Positions 31,236 through 38,797 of a DNA stretch of 38,797 nt are shown in pieces; position 1 is the stretch's first letter, and every line of letters starts with the position of its first letter. Below the pieces are notes generated by a model, which was not told where the DNA came from, did no database searches, and was given only the letters and a program-made list of their open reading frames with translations. Source of the DNA: Bifidobacterium breve (GTDB lineage: Bacteria > Actinomycetota > Acidimicrobiia > Acidimicrobiales > Acidimicrobilacustridaceae); assembly GCA_945862505.1 (NCBI GenBank), contig CAMAYJ010000017.1, forward strand, positions 1-38,797, written 5' to 3'. A program made the translations under genes and the position numbers.

Positions 31236-32591
31236 GTGTTGCATCTCTTCGATACCGCTCAGGGCAAGGTTGTGCCCTTCGAACCCCGTGAACCGGGGAA
31301 GGTTTCGATGTACGTGTGCGGACCAACGGTGTACGGCCCGCCCCATTTGGGTCACGGTCGTTTCTCGCTGGTGTTCGATGTGTTGCGCAGGTATCTCACC
31401 TGGACCGGGCTCGAGGTCAACTACGTCTCGAATATCACCGACATTGACGACAAGATCATCAAGCGGGCCAACGATGAAGGTCGTGACTGGTCCGACATCG
31501 CGCAGAAGTGCGAACAGGTGTGGTGGAAGGCCATGGAGGCCATCGGCGTCGAACGTCCCACGTCCGATCCACATGCCACCGCCTATGTCGACCAAATGGT
31601 GGAACTCGTCGCCGATCTCATTGCGCGTGATGTCGCGTATGTGTCTGACGACGGCGTGTACTTCACTCCCACTGCGGTCGCTGATTACGGGTTGCTTGCC
31701 CGACAGTCGATCGAATCACTGCAGGCGGGTGCGCGCGTCGAGGTGGCCGACCACAAACACTCGCCCATCGATTTCGCATTGTGGAAGTTCACCAAGCCCG
31801 GCGAACCTTCATGGCCATCGCCATGGGGCGAGGGTCGCCCGGGTTGGCATACCGAATGCGTTGTGATGTCGCTTGATCTCTTAGGTGATGGTTTCGACCT
31901 TCACGGTGGCGGACAAGACCTCGCGTTCCCGCATCACGAGAATGAACGCGCTCAGGCGTTGGCCGCTGGCCGAACCTTTGCGCGACATTGGATGCACAAC
32001 GGTTTTGTTGAAGTGAGTGGCGAAAAGATGTCGAAGAGCCTCGGCAACTTCACCAATCTCCTTGATCTTGTTGAATCCACCGATCCGCGCGCGTATCGCC
32101 TGCTCGTTCTTCGATCGCACTACCGCACGCCTGTCGAAGTCACGCACGCAACGACCGACGATGCGTCTGCTGCATTACGACGCCTCGATGCGTTCGCTCG
32201 ACGAGCCTCGAACGCGGGCTTAGACGGCAAACCCGATGGCCCATCGATCGAAGCGTTCCGAGTTGCGATGGACCGCGATCTCGATACACCAGCAGCGGTG
32301 GCGCTGCTGTTTGGTCTCGTGGGTCAGGCCAATACCGCGCTCGATGCTGGTGACAACGTTTCGGCGGCTCCGCTCGCTGCGGCAGCGCGCGAAATCTGCC
32401 GTGCGGTCGGTCTTGTGCTCAATAGCGGTGGCGAAGAAGTTCCGCCGGAGATCCGTAAACGGGCCAAAGCTCGTGACGAGGCTCGTGCATCGAAAGATTG
32501 GGCCGCCGCCGACGCCATTCGAGATGAGCTCACCGCCGCTGGTTGGCTTGTGGAAGACACCGCCGACGGCACCCAGGTCCGACCCGCCTGA
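31236..32591 (+). CDS. cysS: Cysteinyl-tRNA synthetase
   Basis: 451-residue class I synthetase charging tRNA-Cys. The zinc cysteine C28 in MYVCGPTVY, HLGH at 37-40, GWHTEC and HHENE zinc ligands, and KMSKS at 264-268. The related mycothiol enzyme MshC has a different N-terminal motif (GITPYD-like), so this is CysRS. The start is placed at GTG 31236: the protein then begins MLHLFDTAQG, the common family start, and a TAGCGT box lies eight bases upstream. A TTG at 31227 would add three residues and falls inside that box. Its stop overlaps the MFS gene start (TGATG). Confidence 0.96.
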   Translation: MLHLFDTAQGKVVPFEPREPGKVSMYVCGPTVYGPPHLGHGRFSLVFDVLRRYLTWTGLEVNYVSNITDIDDKIIKRANDEGRDWSDIAQKCEQVWWKAMEAIGVERPTSDPHATAYVDQMVELVADLIARDVAYVSDDGVYFTPTAVADYGLLARQSIESLQAGARVEVADHKHSPIDFALWKFTKPGEPSWPSPWGEGRPGWHTECVVMSLDLLGDGFDLHGGGQDLAFPHHENERAQALAAGRTFARHWMHNGFVEVSGEKMSKSLGNFTNLLDLVESTDPRAYRLLVLRSHYRTPVEVTHATTDDASAALRRLDAFARRASNAGLDGKPDGPSIEAFRVAMDRDLDTPAAVALLFGLVGQANTALDAGDNVSAAPLAAAAREICRAVGLVLNSGGEEVPPEIRKRAKARDEARASKDWAAADAIRDELTAAGWLVEDTADGTQVRPA

Positions 32592-33907
32592 TGGCAGAGA
32601 AGCCGGCACGGCAGCCAGTCCCGCGCGGGTTCTGGGTCATTTGGACAACCGTCGCCGTCGATCTCATTGGATTCGGCATTGTTCTGCCGATTCTTCCGCA
32701 GTACGCCGAACGATTCGGGGCAGGAGCGGCGGTTATCGGTTTGTTGTCGGCCTCGTTCTCACTTGCGCAATTGGTCTTCGCTCCGGTGTGGGGAAAGTTG
32801 AGCGACCGCATTGGTCGAAAGCCGATCATCATCATTTCGTTGTTCGGCACCGCGATCGGTTCTCTTGTTACTGGTTTCGCCGGCGCGCTTTGGATTCTCT
32901 TTCTTGGTCGAATCATCGACGGTATTTCCGGTGCATCGGTATCGGTGGCTCAAGCGGCAGTCGCTGACATTTCGCCCGCTCGTCAACGAGCGCGCTACAT
33001 GGGTCTCATCGGTGCGGCATTTGGTGTCGGCTTTGTTGCTGGCCCCGCCATTGGAGCGCTTGCAGCTCTTGGTGGCCCGAAGATTCCGTTCTTCGTTGCT
33101 GCCGCGATCGCTGCAGTGAATGGGTTGATTGCACTTAAGCGACTTCCTGAAACCGCACATGGGGTGAAGGGCCATCCGCTTGCTCGTGCCGAAGTTGTGG
33201 CGGCGCGCCAGGCAGAGTTCGCTGCCGCGAATGCCGATGCAGAAAACATTGCCGCAGAACCCGCGCTCGATGGGCCAGGCATTGTCGAACCAGGTCATGG
33301 AGCGCTTCATCACGCGAGTGCCGATCACACATCGGCCGAACGTCGCTCCGAGATCATTCGCCTGATCGTCGTTGCGTTTGTCGGCATTGTCGCCTTTAGT
33401 GGCTTCGAAGCGACCTTCTCTTTGTTGGCGAACAATCGCTATGGGCTCGGGTTGTCGGCAACCGCTGCGGTGTTTGCTGGCATCGGCGTCGTACTTGTGG
33501 GCGTGCAAGGTGGACTGGTGGGGCCCGTCACTCGTCGTTTGGGCGAAGGTGGAACCCTGCGCTTTGGTTTGATCGCAAACTGCTTTGGCCTTCTAGTGCT
33601 CGCGTTCGATCTCGGATGGGCTGGTCTGGTAGTCGCCCTCCTCCTACTCACTGTCGGTCAGGGCCTGCTCACACCGACCCTGTCGTCAGCAGTCGCAGGT
33701 CGGGCTGGCCTCGATACGGGCGTGTGGCTCGGTTGGCAGCAGTCGGCAGGCGGAGCGGCACGTGTGGTTGGCCCGCTCGCCGCCGGTGCGTTGTTTCAAT
33801 GGGTAGGCATGGGTTGGCCTTATGCCGTCGGTGCCGGCCTCGCGGCCTTGGCTCTGACATTGCTGCCAAAGCGGTCCGAGGCGGCATCAAGGGTTACCGC
33901 GGGGTAA
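32591..33907 (+). CDS. MFS transporter, DHA1 (TetA-like)
   Basis: 438-residue 12-helix transporter. First helix IWTTVAVDLIGFGIVLPILP, then motif A SDRIGRKPI in the loop 2-3 and SVAQAAVADISP in the loop 4-5. A long charged cytoplasmic loop between helices 6 and 7 (about 190-262, rich in Ala, Glu and His) is longer than usual. TetA-type proteins export drugs such as tetracyclines with proton uptake, but many actinobacterial relatives have other substrates. It starts in the cysS stop codon (TGATG), so its expression is tied to cysS. Confidence 0.92.
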   Translation: MAEKPARQPVPRGFWVIWTTVAVDLIGFGIVLPILPQYAERFGAGAAVIGLLSASFSLAQLVFAPVWGKLSDRIGRKPIIIISLFGTAIGSLVTGFAGALWILFLGRIIDGISGASVSVAQAAVADISPARQRARYMGLIGAAFGVGFVAGPAIGALAALGGPKIPFFVAAAIAAVNGLIALKRLPETAHGVKGHPLARAEVVAARQAEFAAANADAENIAAEPALDGPGIVEPGHGALHHASADHTSAERRSEIIRLIVVAFVGIVAFSGFEATFSLLANNRYGLGLSATAAVFAGIGVVLVGVQGGLVGPVTRRLGEGGTLRFGLIANCFGLLVLAFDLGWAGLVVALLLLTVGQGLLTPTLSSAVAGRAGLDTGVWLGWQQSAGGAARVVGPLAAGALFQWVGMGWPYAVGAGLAALALTLLPKRSEAASRVTAG

Positions 33908-33930
33908 CTTGGCGGTCGCACGCGTCGTCG

Positions 33931-33944
33931 CCGGATAAATCCGG
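33931..33944. promoter_or_regulatory. Palindrome CCGGATAAATCCGG before acyl-CoA dehydrogenase
   Basis: Six-base arms CCGGAT and ATCCGG around AA, 21 bases before the ATG at 33966 and just ahead of the GAGAGGA ribosome-binding site. Possible operator. The stem is too short for a terminator. Confidence 0.4.
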
Positions 33945-33965
33945 TTCCCCCCGAGAGGAACGCCA

Positions 33966-35183
33966 ATGTCCGATTACAGCCTTGACTTCAATGAAGATCA
34001 GCAAACACTGGTCGATTGGGTTCACACGTTCGCAGCCGATGTCATTCGTCCCGCCGCTGAAGAGTGGGATGAACGCGAAGAGTTTCCGTGGCCCATCGTT
34101 CAAGAAGCAGCGAAGATCGGTTTGTACGGCTGGGAGTTCATGGCCGCCAATCTCGCTGACCCAACTGGTCTTTCCATCGTTCTCGCCATTGAAGAACTGT
34201 TCTGGGGCGATGCCGGTATCGGCCTTGCCATCTTTGGTTCGGGTCTTGCCGCCGCAGGCATCAGTGGCAACGGAACACCGGAACAGGTCATGGAATGGGT
34301 GCCGCAGTGTTACGGCACTGCCGACAAGGTGCAACTCGGCGCGTTCTGTGTGAGTGAACCCGACGCCGGTTCCGATGTTTCGTCGTTGCGCACACGAGCG
34401 GTGTACGACGAGAAGACCGATGAATGGGTCATCAACGGAACAAAGGCGTGGATCACCAACGGTGGTATCGCCGACATTCATGTTGTTGTTGCTGCGGTTG
34501 ATCCGGAACTTAAGGGTCGTGGTCAAGCCTCGTTTGTTGTTCCTCCCGGCACGAAGGGTTTGTCGATGGGGCAGAAGTACAAGAAGCACGGCATCAAGGC
34601 CTCGCATACGTCTGAAGTTGTGCTCGTCGATGTCCGCGTTCCCGGTCGTTGTTTGCTGGGCGGTAAAGAGAAACTCGACGAGAAACTCGCTCGTGCTCGC
34701 GAATCTGGAAGCAGCGGCCAGAAGCAGCCGGCAATGGCAACGTTCGAAGCCACACGTCCCGCGGTTGGAGCGCAGGCGCTTGGTGTCGCTCGAGCGGCCT
34801 ACGAGTACTCACTTGAATACGCCAAAGAGCGTCAGGCCTTTGGCCGTCCGATCATCATGAATCAATCGATCGCATTCAAGTTGGCTGACATGAAGACGGA
34901 GATTGACGCCGCTCGTCTTCTTGTGCATCGCGCCGCGTGGATGGCCGCGAATCGTAAGGAGTTCAAGGCCGGCGAAGGATCAATGTCGAAACTCAAGGCT
35001 GGCGAAGTTGCCGTGTGGGTGACCGAACAGGCCATTCAGATTCTTGGTGGTTACGGCTACACCCGTGAGTACCCGGTCGAGCGTTGGCATCGCGATGCCA
35101 AGATCTTCACGATCTTCGAGGGAACTTCAGAGATTCAGCGCCTGGTGATCAGCCGAAATATCTCTGGCTTGCGTATTCCGTAA
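33966..35183 (+). CDS. Acyl-CoA dehydrogenase
   Basis: 405-residue FAD enzyme that oxidises acyl-CoA at the alpha-beta bond, passing electrons to ETF. LGAFCVSEPDAGSDVSSL flavin loop, INGTKAWITNGG, KERQAFGRPI, and the C-terminal IFEGTSEIQRLVISRNISG with the catalytic glutamate in the standard MCAD position (about E385). Compared with the first acyl-CoA dehydrogenase of the window it looks catalytically canonical, though it has an insert around RARESGSSGQKQP. ATG 33966 follows GAGAGGA. It stands alone; the next gene converges on it after 14 bases. Confidence 0.95.
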   Translation: MSDYSLDFNEDQQTLVDWVHTFAADVIRPAAEEWDEREEFPWPIVQEAAKIGLYGWEFMAANLADPTGLSIVLAIEELFWGDAGIGLAIFGSGLAAAGISGNGTPEQVMEWVPQCYGTADKVQLGAFCVSEPDAGSDVSSLRTRAVYDEKTDEWVINGTKAWITNGGIADIHVVVAAVDPELKGRGQASFVVPPGTKGLSMGQKYKKHGIKASHTSEVVLVDVRVPGRCLLGGKEKLDEKLARARESGSSGQKQPAMATFEATRPAVGAQALGVARAAYEYSLEYAKERQAFGRPIIMNQSIAFKLADMKTEIDAARLLVHRAAWMAANRKEFKAGEGSMSKLKAGEVAVWVTEQAIQILGGYGYTREYPVERWHRDAKIFTIFEGTSEIQRLVISRNISGLRIP

Positions 35184-35197
35184 CTCACACACCCCGG

Positions 35198-36475
35198 TTA
35201 CGCGGTGATGGCGCGGGCCTCGTCGCGGAGATCGGCGAGCACCGCTTCAACATCGATCGTTGTGCAGGTTCGGTTCTTGACGACGGGATTTCCGTCGATC
35301 CAGACATCGACGACATCGGCACGAGAGGCGGCATAGACAATCGTGGAGATTGGGTCATAGACCGGCGTGAGCGATGGCGAGGAGGGATCAAGACGCACAA
35401 GATCGGCCTTCTTGCCGACCTCGATCGAACCCACGAGGTCATCGATGCCGAGCGCCGTCGCTGAGCCCATCGTGGCCATGCGCAGAACCGTCGTTGCCGG
35501 AATGGCAGTGGGGTCGAGGCGGTTGCCCTTATGGATGAGCGCCGCAACGCGCATGGCGGTGAACATATCGAGGTCATTCGACGATGACGGCCCGTCGGTG
35601 CCGAGCCCAACGGTCACTCCTGCGGCGAGTAATTCGGTAACACGACAGAACCCCGACGCCAACTTCATGTTGGAACTTGGGCAATGAGCGATCGCCGTCC
35701 CGGTTTGCGCAATCCGCGCCATCTCGGCGTCGGTGAGCACGACAGCGTGGGCCAGAACCGTGCCGGCGCGAAGAAGTCCGTTGTCGTCAAGGAGTTCAAC
35801 GGGCGTGCGTCCATAACGGCCCTGAACGTCGGAAACCTCACCTGCGTTTTCCGAAGCGTGAATGTGAAAGCGCGCACCTTCATCAACTGCGAGTTCTCCC
35901 GCCGCGGCAAGTTGCGTTGGGTCCATGGTGTAGGTGCCGTGCGCAAGGATCCACGAGTGCGGCGCGGAATTGTTTGCGTTTGAAAGTCGTTGAGTGAACG
36001 GAATGTTGTCGGGTCCATCGGAACCGATAAAGAGTGGGCCGGTTTGAAGGCGGAATCCTGACTTATGTGCTTCATCAATGCTGGCGTCGGGGTACCAATA
36101 CATGTCGAGAGCGGCAGTGCAGCCCGAAAGCATTGCTTCGGCCAAGGCGGCACGTACGCCAACACGAACATGGCGATCAGACATGATCTTTGCTTCGGCG
36201 GGGAAGAGCTTGCCGAGAAAGTCTTGAAGGTCGACATCGTCGGCGAAGCCACGGAACGCGGTCATCGCGAGATGAGTGTGCGCATTAATGAGCCCGGGCA
36301 TCACAATTCCGCCAGCAGCATCAACGGTGTGATCGATTGCCGACATCGGCGCGACCCCCGCAGGGAGCACCTCGGCAATGGTGTCGTCGGAAATGACTAT
36401 CGTTCCGCCGTGAATCACTGAGTTGTTTGCGTCGACAGTGACAATCGTTGCATTGGTGATGGCAGTGCGGGTCAC
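35198..36475 (-). CDS. MtaD/SsnA-type amidohydrolase (TRZ/ATZ family)
   Basis: 425-residue deaminase or hydrolase. Metal site H66-x-H68 in NAHTHLAMTAFRGFADD, HIHASENAGE, LAHAVVL, and GTDGPSSSNDLDMF, all typical of the family that includes S-adenosylhomocysteine and methylthioadenosine deaminases and triazine hydrolases. The CPSSNMKLASG segment is also conserved. The exact substrate (SAH, MTA, a purine or a xenobiotic heterocycle) cannot be chosen from sequence. GTG start at 36475 has GAGGA six bases upstream. It follows, on the same strand, the dihydrodipicolinate-reductase-like gene with a 39-base gap, so they may form one operon. Confidence 0.9.
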   Translation of the reverse strand: MTRTAITNATIVTVDANNSVIHGGTIVISDDTIAEVLPAGVAPMSAIDHTVDAAGGIVMPGLINAHTHLAMTAFRGFADDVDLQDFLGKLFPAEAKIMSDRHVRVGVRAALAEAMLSGCTAALDMYWYPDASIDEAHKSGFRLQTGPLFIGSDGPDNIPFTQRLSNANNSAPHSWILAHGTYTMDPTQLAAAGELAVDEGARFHIHASENAGEVSDVQGRYGRTPVELLDDNGLLRAGTVLAHAVVLTDAEMARIAQTGTAIAHCPSSNMKLASGFCRVTELLAAGVTVGLGTDGPSSSNDLDMFTAMRVAALIHKGNRLDPTAIPATTVLRMATMGSATALGIDDLVGSIEVGKKADLVRLDPSSPSLTPVYDPISTIVYAASRADVVDVWIDGNPVVKNRTCTTIDVEAVLADLRDEARAITA

Positions 36476-36514
36476 GGAGTCCTCAAAAGTTTGTGTGCGA
36501 TCCCAGAGAGTGTG

Positions 36515-37573
36515 TCAGTCGAACGCGTTGCGTGGTGTGGTCAATGGAAGATCGAGGGAACTCACCAGCCCAGGCGGCGCATCAACGACAAACGGGACGG
36601 CGTTCACGATGCGCATAGCCGTTGCCAACATTCCTGATTCGTAGAAATCAGTCGCACTTCCGATGAGAAGTTCGCAGGTCAAGCTCGGTTCACCATCGAT
36701 GATGACCCGATAGGTGCCATCTCGCGGAGCGCTCGGCCACTCGGGGACAAGGTCCATCTTCAAGCGGTTGATGTGTTCAACGATGATTGCCTCGCGCCCG
36801 TTAATGACACCGATGGTTTCGAATCGAACGGCACCAACGGTTCCGGCGGCGACAGGACCAAAGGCGGTGTCGAGGTCACGTGGCGTTGGCTCCTGAAACC
36901 ACGTTTCGCGGATCTCGTCGAGTTCGACGCCAAGTCCGGCAGCAACAAGTCGTACAACAGGTCCCCAGGTCATGAGTTGTGCGCCGGTGCTCGCCATGAT
37001 GGGCAGGTGATCCATGGGCTTTCCGAAACCGAACACTTCACGCATGGTGAACTCAACCGGGTAGGTGTCATAGGTGAAGAGTTCTTGCACGCGCACCGAG
37101 CGGATTGAACTCGACATCGTGAGCATGGCCAGTGGGAATTGATCGGCAGCGAACCCGGGTTCGATGCCAGAGGCATACAGCGTTGAGTGACTGTTGATCG
37201 CCGCAGTTTCGAGTCGCGTGCGGGCGCGCTCTGGATACGAAGGCGGGTAGACCAGTGCGGGGCTGGTGACGGTAACCACGTTGACACCATCTCCGAGAAA
37301 GCGCTCGTAATCGGTAAGAGCGCCGGCATCGAGTGTTGGGCCGCTTGCGGTGTACACGATGCAATCAAGGTCAAGGGCGAGAATCGCAGTGGCATCGTTG
37401 GTGGCTTTTACGCCAAGAGGCTCGATGCCGACAAGAGTTCCGGCGTCGATTCCGACCTTGTCCTGGGAATGCACCCAAACGCCCACGAGTTCGAGATCAC
37501 TCCGTCGAGCAATCGCTCGTACGGCGTGCGTTCCCACACCACCAGTTCCCCACACTGCAACTTTCAAAGCCAC
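36515..37573 (-). CDS. Dihydrodipicolinate-reductase-like NAD(P)-dependent oxidoreductase
   Basis: 352 residues. The Rossmann motif GTGGVG lies at 9-14 in VAVWGTGGVGTHAVRAIA. The middle part (ASGIEPGFAADQFPLAML) and the C-terminal domain resemble the DapB N-terminal fold family that includes 2,4-diaminopentanoate dehydrogenase and uncharacterised actinobacterial proteins. The usual DapB substrate motifs (such as the HHxxKxDxPSGTA type) are absent, so lysine biosynthesis is unlikely. GTG start at 37573 with AAAGGGGGA five bases upstream. It diverges from the MBL-fold hydrolase and may share its regulation. Confidence 0.88.
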   Translation of the reverse strand: MALKVAVWGTGGVGTHAVRAIARRSDLELVGVWVHSQDKVGIDAGTLVGIEPLGVKATNDATAILALDLDCIVYTASGPTLDAGALTDYERFLGDGVNVVTVTSPALVYPPSYPERARTRLETAAINSHSTLYASGIEPGFAADQFPLAMLTMSSSIRSVRVQELFTYDTYPVEFTMREVFGFGKPMDHLPIMASTGAQLMTWGPVVRLVAAGLGVELDEIRETWFQEPTPRDLDTAFGPVAAGTVGAVRFETIGVINGREAIIVEHINRLKMDLVPEWPSAPRDGTYRVIIDGEPSLTCELLIGSATDFYESGMLATAMRIVNAVPFVVDAPPGLVSSLDLPLTTPRNAFD

Positions 37574-37666
37574 ATGTTCCCCCTTTCCGATAGCAACGAT
37601 GTCATGTTCTCATCGGTCCTGCACCGTCCCAGAGCGAACTTCTGGCTGTTCGTGTTGAATGGCGTC

Positions 37667-38605
37667 ATGTCGTCTTTGTCTCGGATTCAACTCACCGAAC
37701 ACGTCTATGCCGCTGAGCAAGCTCGCACGGGGACCGGATGGTCAAACTCTGGGCTGGTCTCGTCTGGTCAGGGCCTTGTTGTCGATTCGTTGTACGACGT
37801 CCGGCTGACCAAAGAACTAGCAGCGCTCTACGCCGAAGTGCTTCCCGAACAACCCGGTACTTTGGTGAACACCCATCACAACGGCGACCACTGCTGGGGC
37901 AATCAAGTGTTCGCTGGTGCTGAGATCATCGCTCATCGTGGATGCGCATCTCGATTTTCGGACTTCACGCCTGAGCGCGCGGAAATGATCCGCACAATGG
38001 CCGATCCGCCAGAGTCAATGCGATCAATTCACGAAGAGTGGGCGGACTTCAACTTCTCCGATGTCGTACTCACCCCACCGACCACGGTGATCGATTCCAA
38101 CCTCACGCTTGATCTTGATGGCGTTCGTATCGACTTGCTCTACGTGGGGCCGGCACACACCGAAGGCGACCTCGTCGTGCACGTTCCCGAAGAGGGTGTG
38201 GTTCTCATGGGTGACGTGCTGTTCAATAAATGCGCACCAATTGGTTGGGAAGGTTCCACCGACAACTGGATCGCCGCCTTACGACAGGTTGAAGAACTTG
38301 AACCACAGTTTGTTGTTCCGGGCCATGGACCAGTGTGCGATCTCGAGGGACTGCGCGACGCCCGTCGGTATTTCGAGGCAGTGCAATCACACGCGAAAGC
38401 GTCATGGTCTGCGGGGCAATCAGTTCTCGATTGTTGTTCGGGCATTGACCTTGGACCGTGGGTGACGTGGGATGAGCCCTGGCGCTTAGCGGCCAACGTT
38501 CATCGCATTTACAGGGAATGCGAAGGCGCGGCGTGGAACACGCCGTTCGACGCAAGTGTGGTCATGGCCGATGTTGAGGACTTGCGCCGCCGCCTCGAAG
38601 GCTGA
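37667..38605 (+). CDS. Metallo-beta-lactamase-fold hydrolase
   Basis: 312-residue binuclear metal hydrolase. Metal motif THHNGDHCWGN: H70, N72, D74 and H75, so the second His of HxHxDH is Asn, a known subfamily form. Later ligands lie in GPAHTEGDLVV, LMGDVLF and VPGHGPV. The C-terminus adds an unassigned 90-residue helical region. Likely hydrolyses a thioester, ester or lactone; the substrate is unknown. The start at 37667 (MSSLSRIQL) is chosen since the longer frame from 37187 covers the divergent gene. No ribosome-binding site or TAnnnT box is seen close by, so GTG 37652 remains possible. It diverges from the DapB-like gene. Confidence 0.88.
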   Translation: MSSLSRIQLTEHVYAAEQARTGTGWSNSGLVSSGQGLVVDSLYDVRLTKELAALYAEVLPEQPGTLVNTHHNGDHCWGNQVFAGAEIIAHRGCASRFSDFTPERAEMIRTMADPPESMRSIHEEWADFNFSDVVLTPPTTVIDSNLTLDLDGVRIDLLYVGPAHTEGDLVVHVPEEGVVLMGDVLFNKCAPIGWEGSTDNWIAALRQVEELEPQFVVPGHGPVCDLEGLRDARRYFEAVQSHAKASWSAGQSVLDCCSGIDLGPWVTWDEPWRLAANVHRIYRECEGAAWNTPFDASVVMADVEDLRRRLEG

Positions 38606-38608
38606 TGC

Positions 38609-38797
38609 TCAACCAGTGAAGTTTGGGATCACTGTCGGATCAGTTGTGGCAGTGTCGGTAGTCGCCGGTTCGCATTCGGCGATGGCGACAAGGCTCACTA
38701 GGTCGATCAGCACACTTGCTGATGTCGCTGTGAAACAAAGATCGCAAACGGTTGTTCCTGCTGGAGCGGTAACTCTTTGGGTGAACTGAGTGAGGCC
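38609..38797 (-). CDS. C-terminal part of a probable secreted protein (5' end outside window)
   Basis: Open from the right edge of the window to the TGA at 38609-38611 on the minus strand: 62 residues beginning GLTQFTQRVTAPAGTTVCDL. It has a beta-strand-like pattern RVTAPAGTTV followed by SVLIDLVSLVAI, resembling the end of a jelly-roll or carbohydrate-binding module (the ...LDDVSLV... ending), then a Thr- and Pro-rich tail ECEPATTDTATTDPTVIP. Two or three cysteines are present. This suggests a cell-surface or secreted protein. It lies tail-to-tail with the MBL gene, three bases apart. The assignment is tentative because only the C-terminus is in view. Confidence 0.6.
   Translation of the reverse strand, partial: GLTQFTQRVTAPAGTTVCDLCFTATSASVLIDLVSLVAIAECEPATTDTATTDPTVIPNFTG

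Noticed and set aside
37187-37666. N-terminal extension of the MBL-fold enzyme
   Set aside because: It lies opposite the DapB-like gene and covers the divergent promoter.
1-38797. CRISPR arrays, tRNA or rRNA genes, insertion sequences
   Set aside because: No regularly spaced repeats, cloverleaf-type sequences or transposase frames were recognised on either strand.

Overview
The window looks like chromosomal DNA of a free-living actinobacterium, most plausibly of the Acidimicrobiia (Ilumatobacter-like) type. That placement is inference. It rests on moderately high GC, frequent GTG/TTG starts, many start codons 6-9 nt after a TAnnnT -10 box (leaderless genes), an abundance of acyl-CoA, amidohydrolase and P450 genes of the kind seen in actinobacterial catabolic islands, an Rpf-like cell-wall protein, and a valS/cysS pair. 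No RNA gene, IS element or CRISPR array was seen, and no gene-free stretch exceeds 300 bases.

Left part (1-5202): two tandem CYP142-like P450 genes on the minus strand. The first is cut by the window edge. They are exact-period copies (1393 bp, no indel over the 668 nt that can be compared), and each carries the same promoter and a near-identical palindromic operator. Between them lies a 33-codon remnant of a short-chain dehydrogenase C-terminus. A DHA2-type MFS exporter and an overlapping TetR gene run divergently from the P450s, with a perfect 18-bp palindrome just upstream of the exporter's -10 box. An intact SDR gene converges on TetR.

Catabolic run (5301-16683): eleven plus-strand genes, mostly overlapping or closely spaced, preceded by a 21-bp palindrome. 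In order: small Cys-containing protein, acyl-CoA ligase, acyl-CoA dehydrogenase, crotonase, CoA transferase with swapped half order, YtcJ-like amidohydrolase, crotonase with an extra N-terminal domain, SAM methyltransferase, Rieske ring-hydroxylating oxygenase alpha subunit, PaaX-like regulator, and an amidohydrolase-2 enzyme. A strong hairpin ends the run. Together they suggest uptake of a cyclic or aromatic carboxylate into CoA-linked oxidation; the substrate cannot be named from sequence.

Middle (16791-25886): a minus-strand acyl-CoA ligase and two double-hotdog thioesterase-like genes; a secreted SGNH-fold protein that lacks the catalytic serine; an N-acyl-D-amino-acid deacylase-like amidohydrolase; an SDR; an OSBS/N-acylamino-acid-racemase enolase-superfamily enzyme; and msrA.

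Right part (26156-38797): more housekeeping genes (Rpf-like protein, Fe-type superoxide dismutase, MscS channel, valS, cysS, an MFS transporter), then a second catabolic group (acyl-CoA dehydrogenase, MtaD/TRZ-type amidohydrolase, dihydrodipicolinate-reductase-like oxidoreductase, MBL-fold hydrolase). The window ends in the C-terminus of a minus-strand protein, probably secreted.
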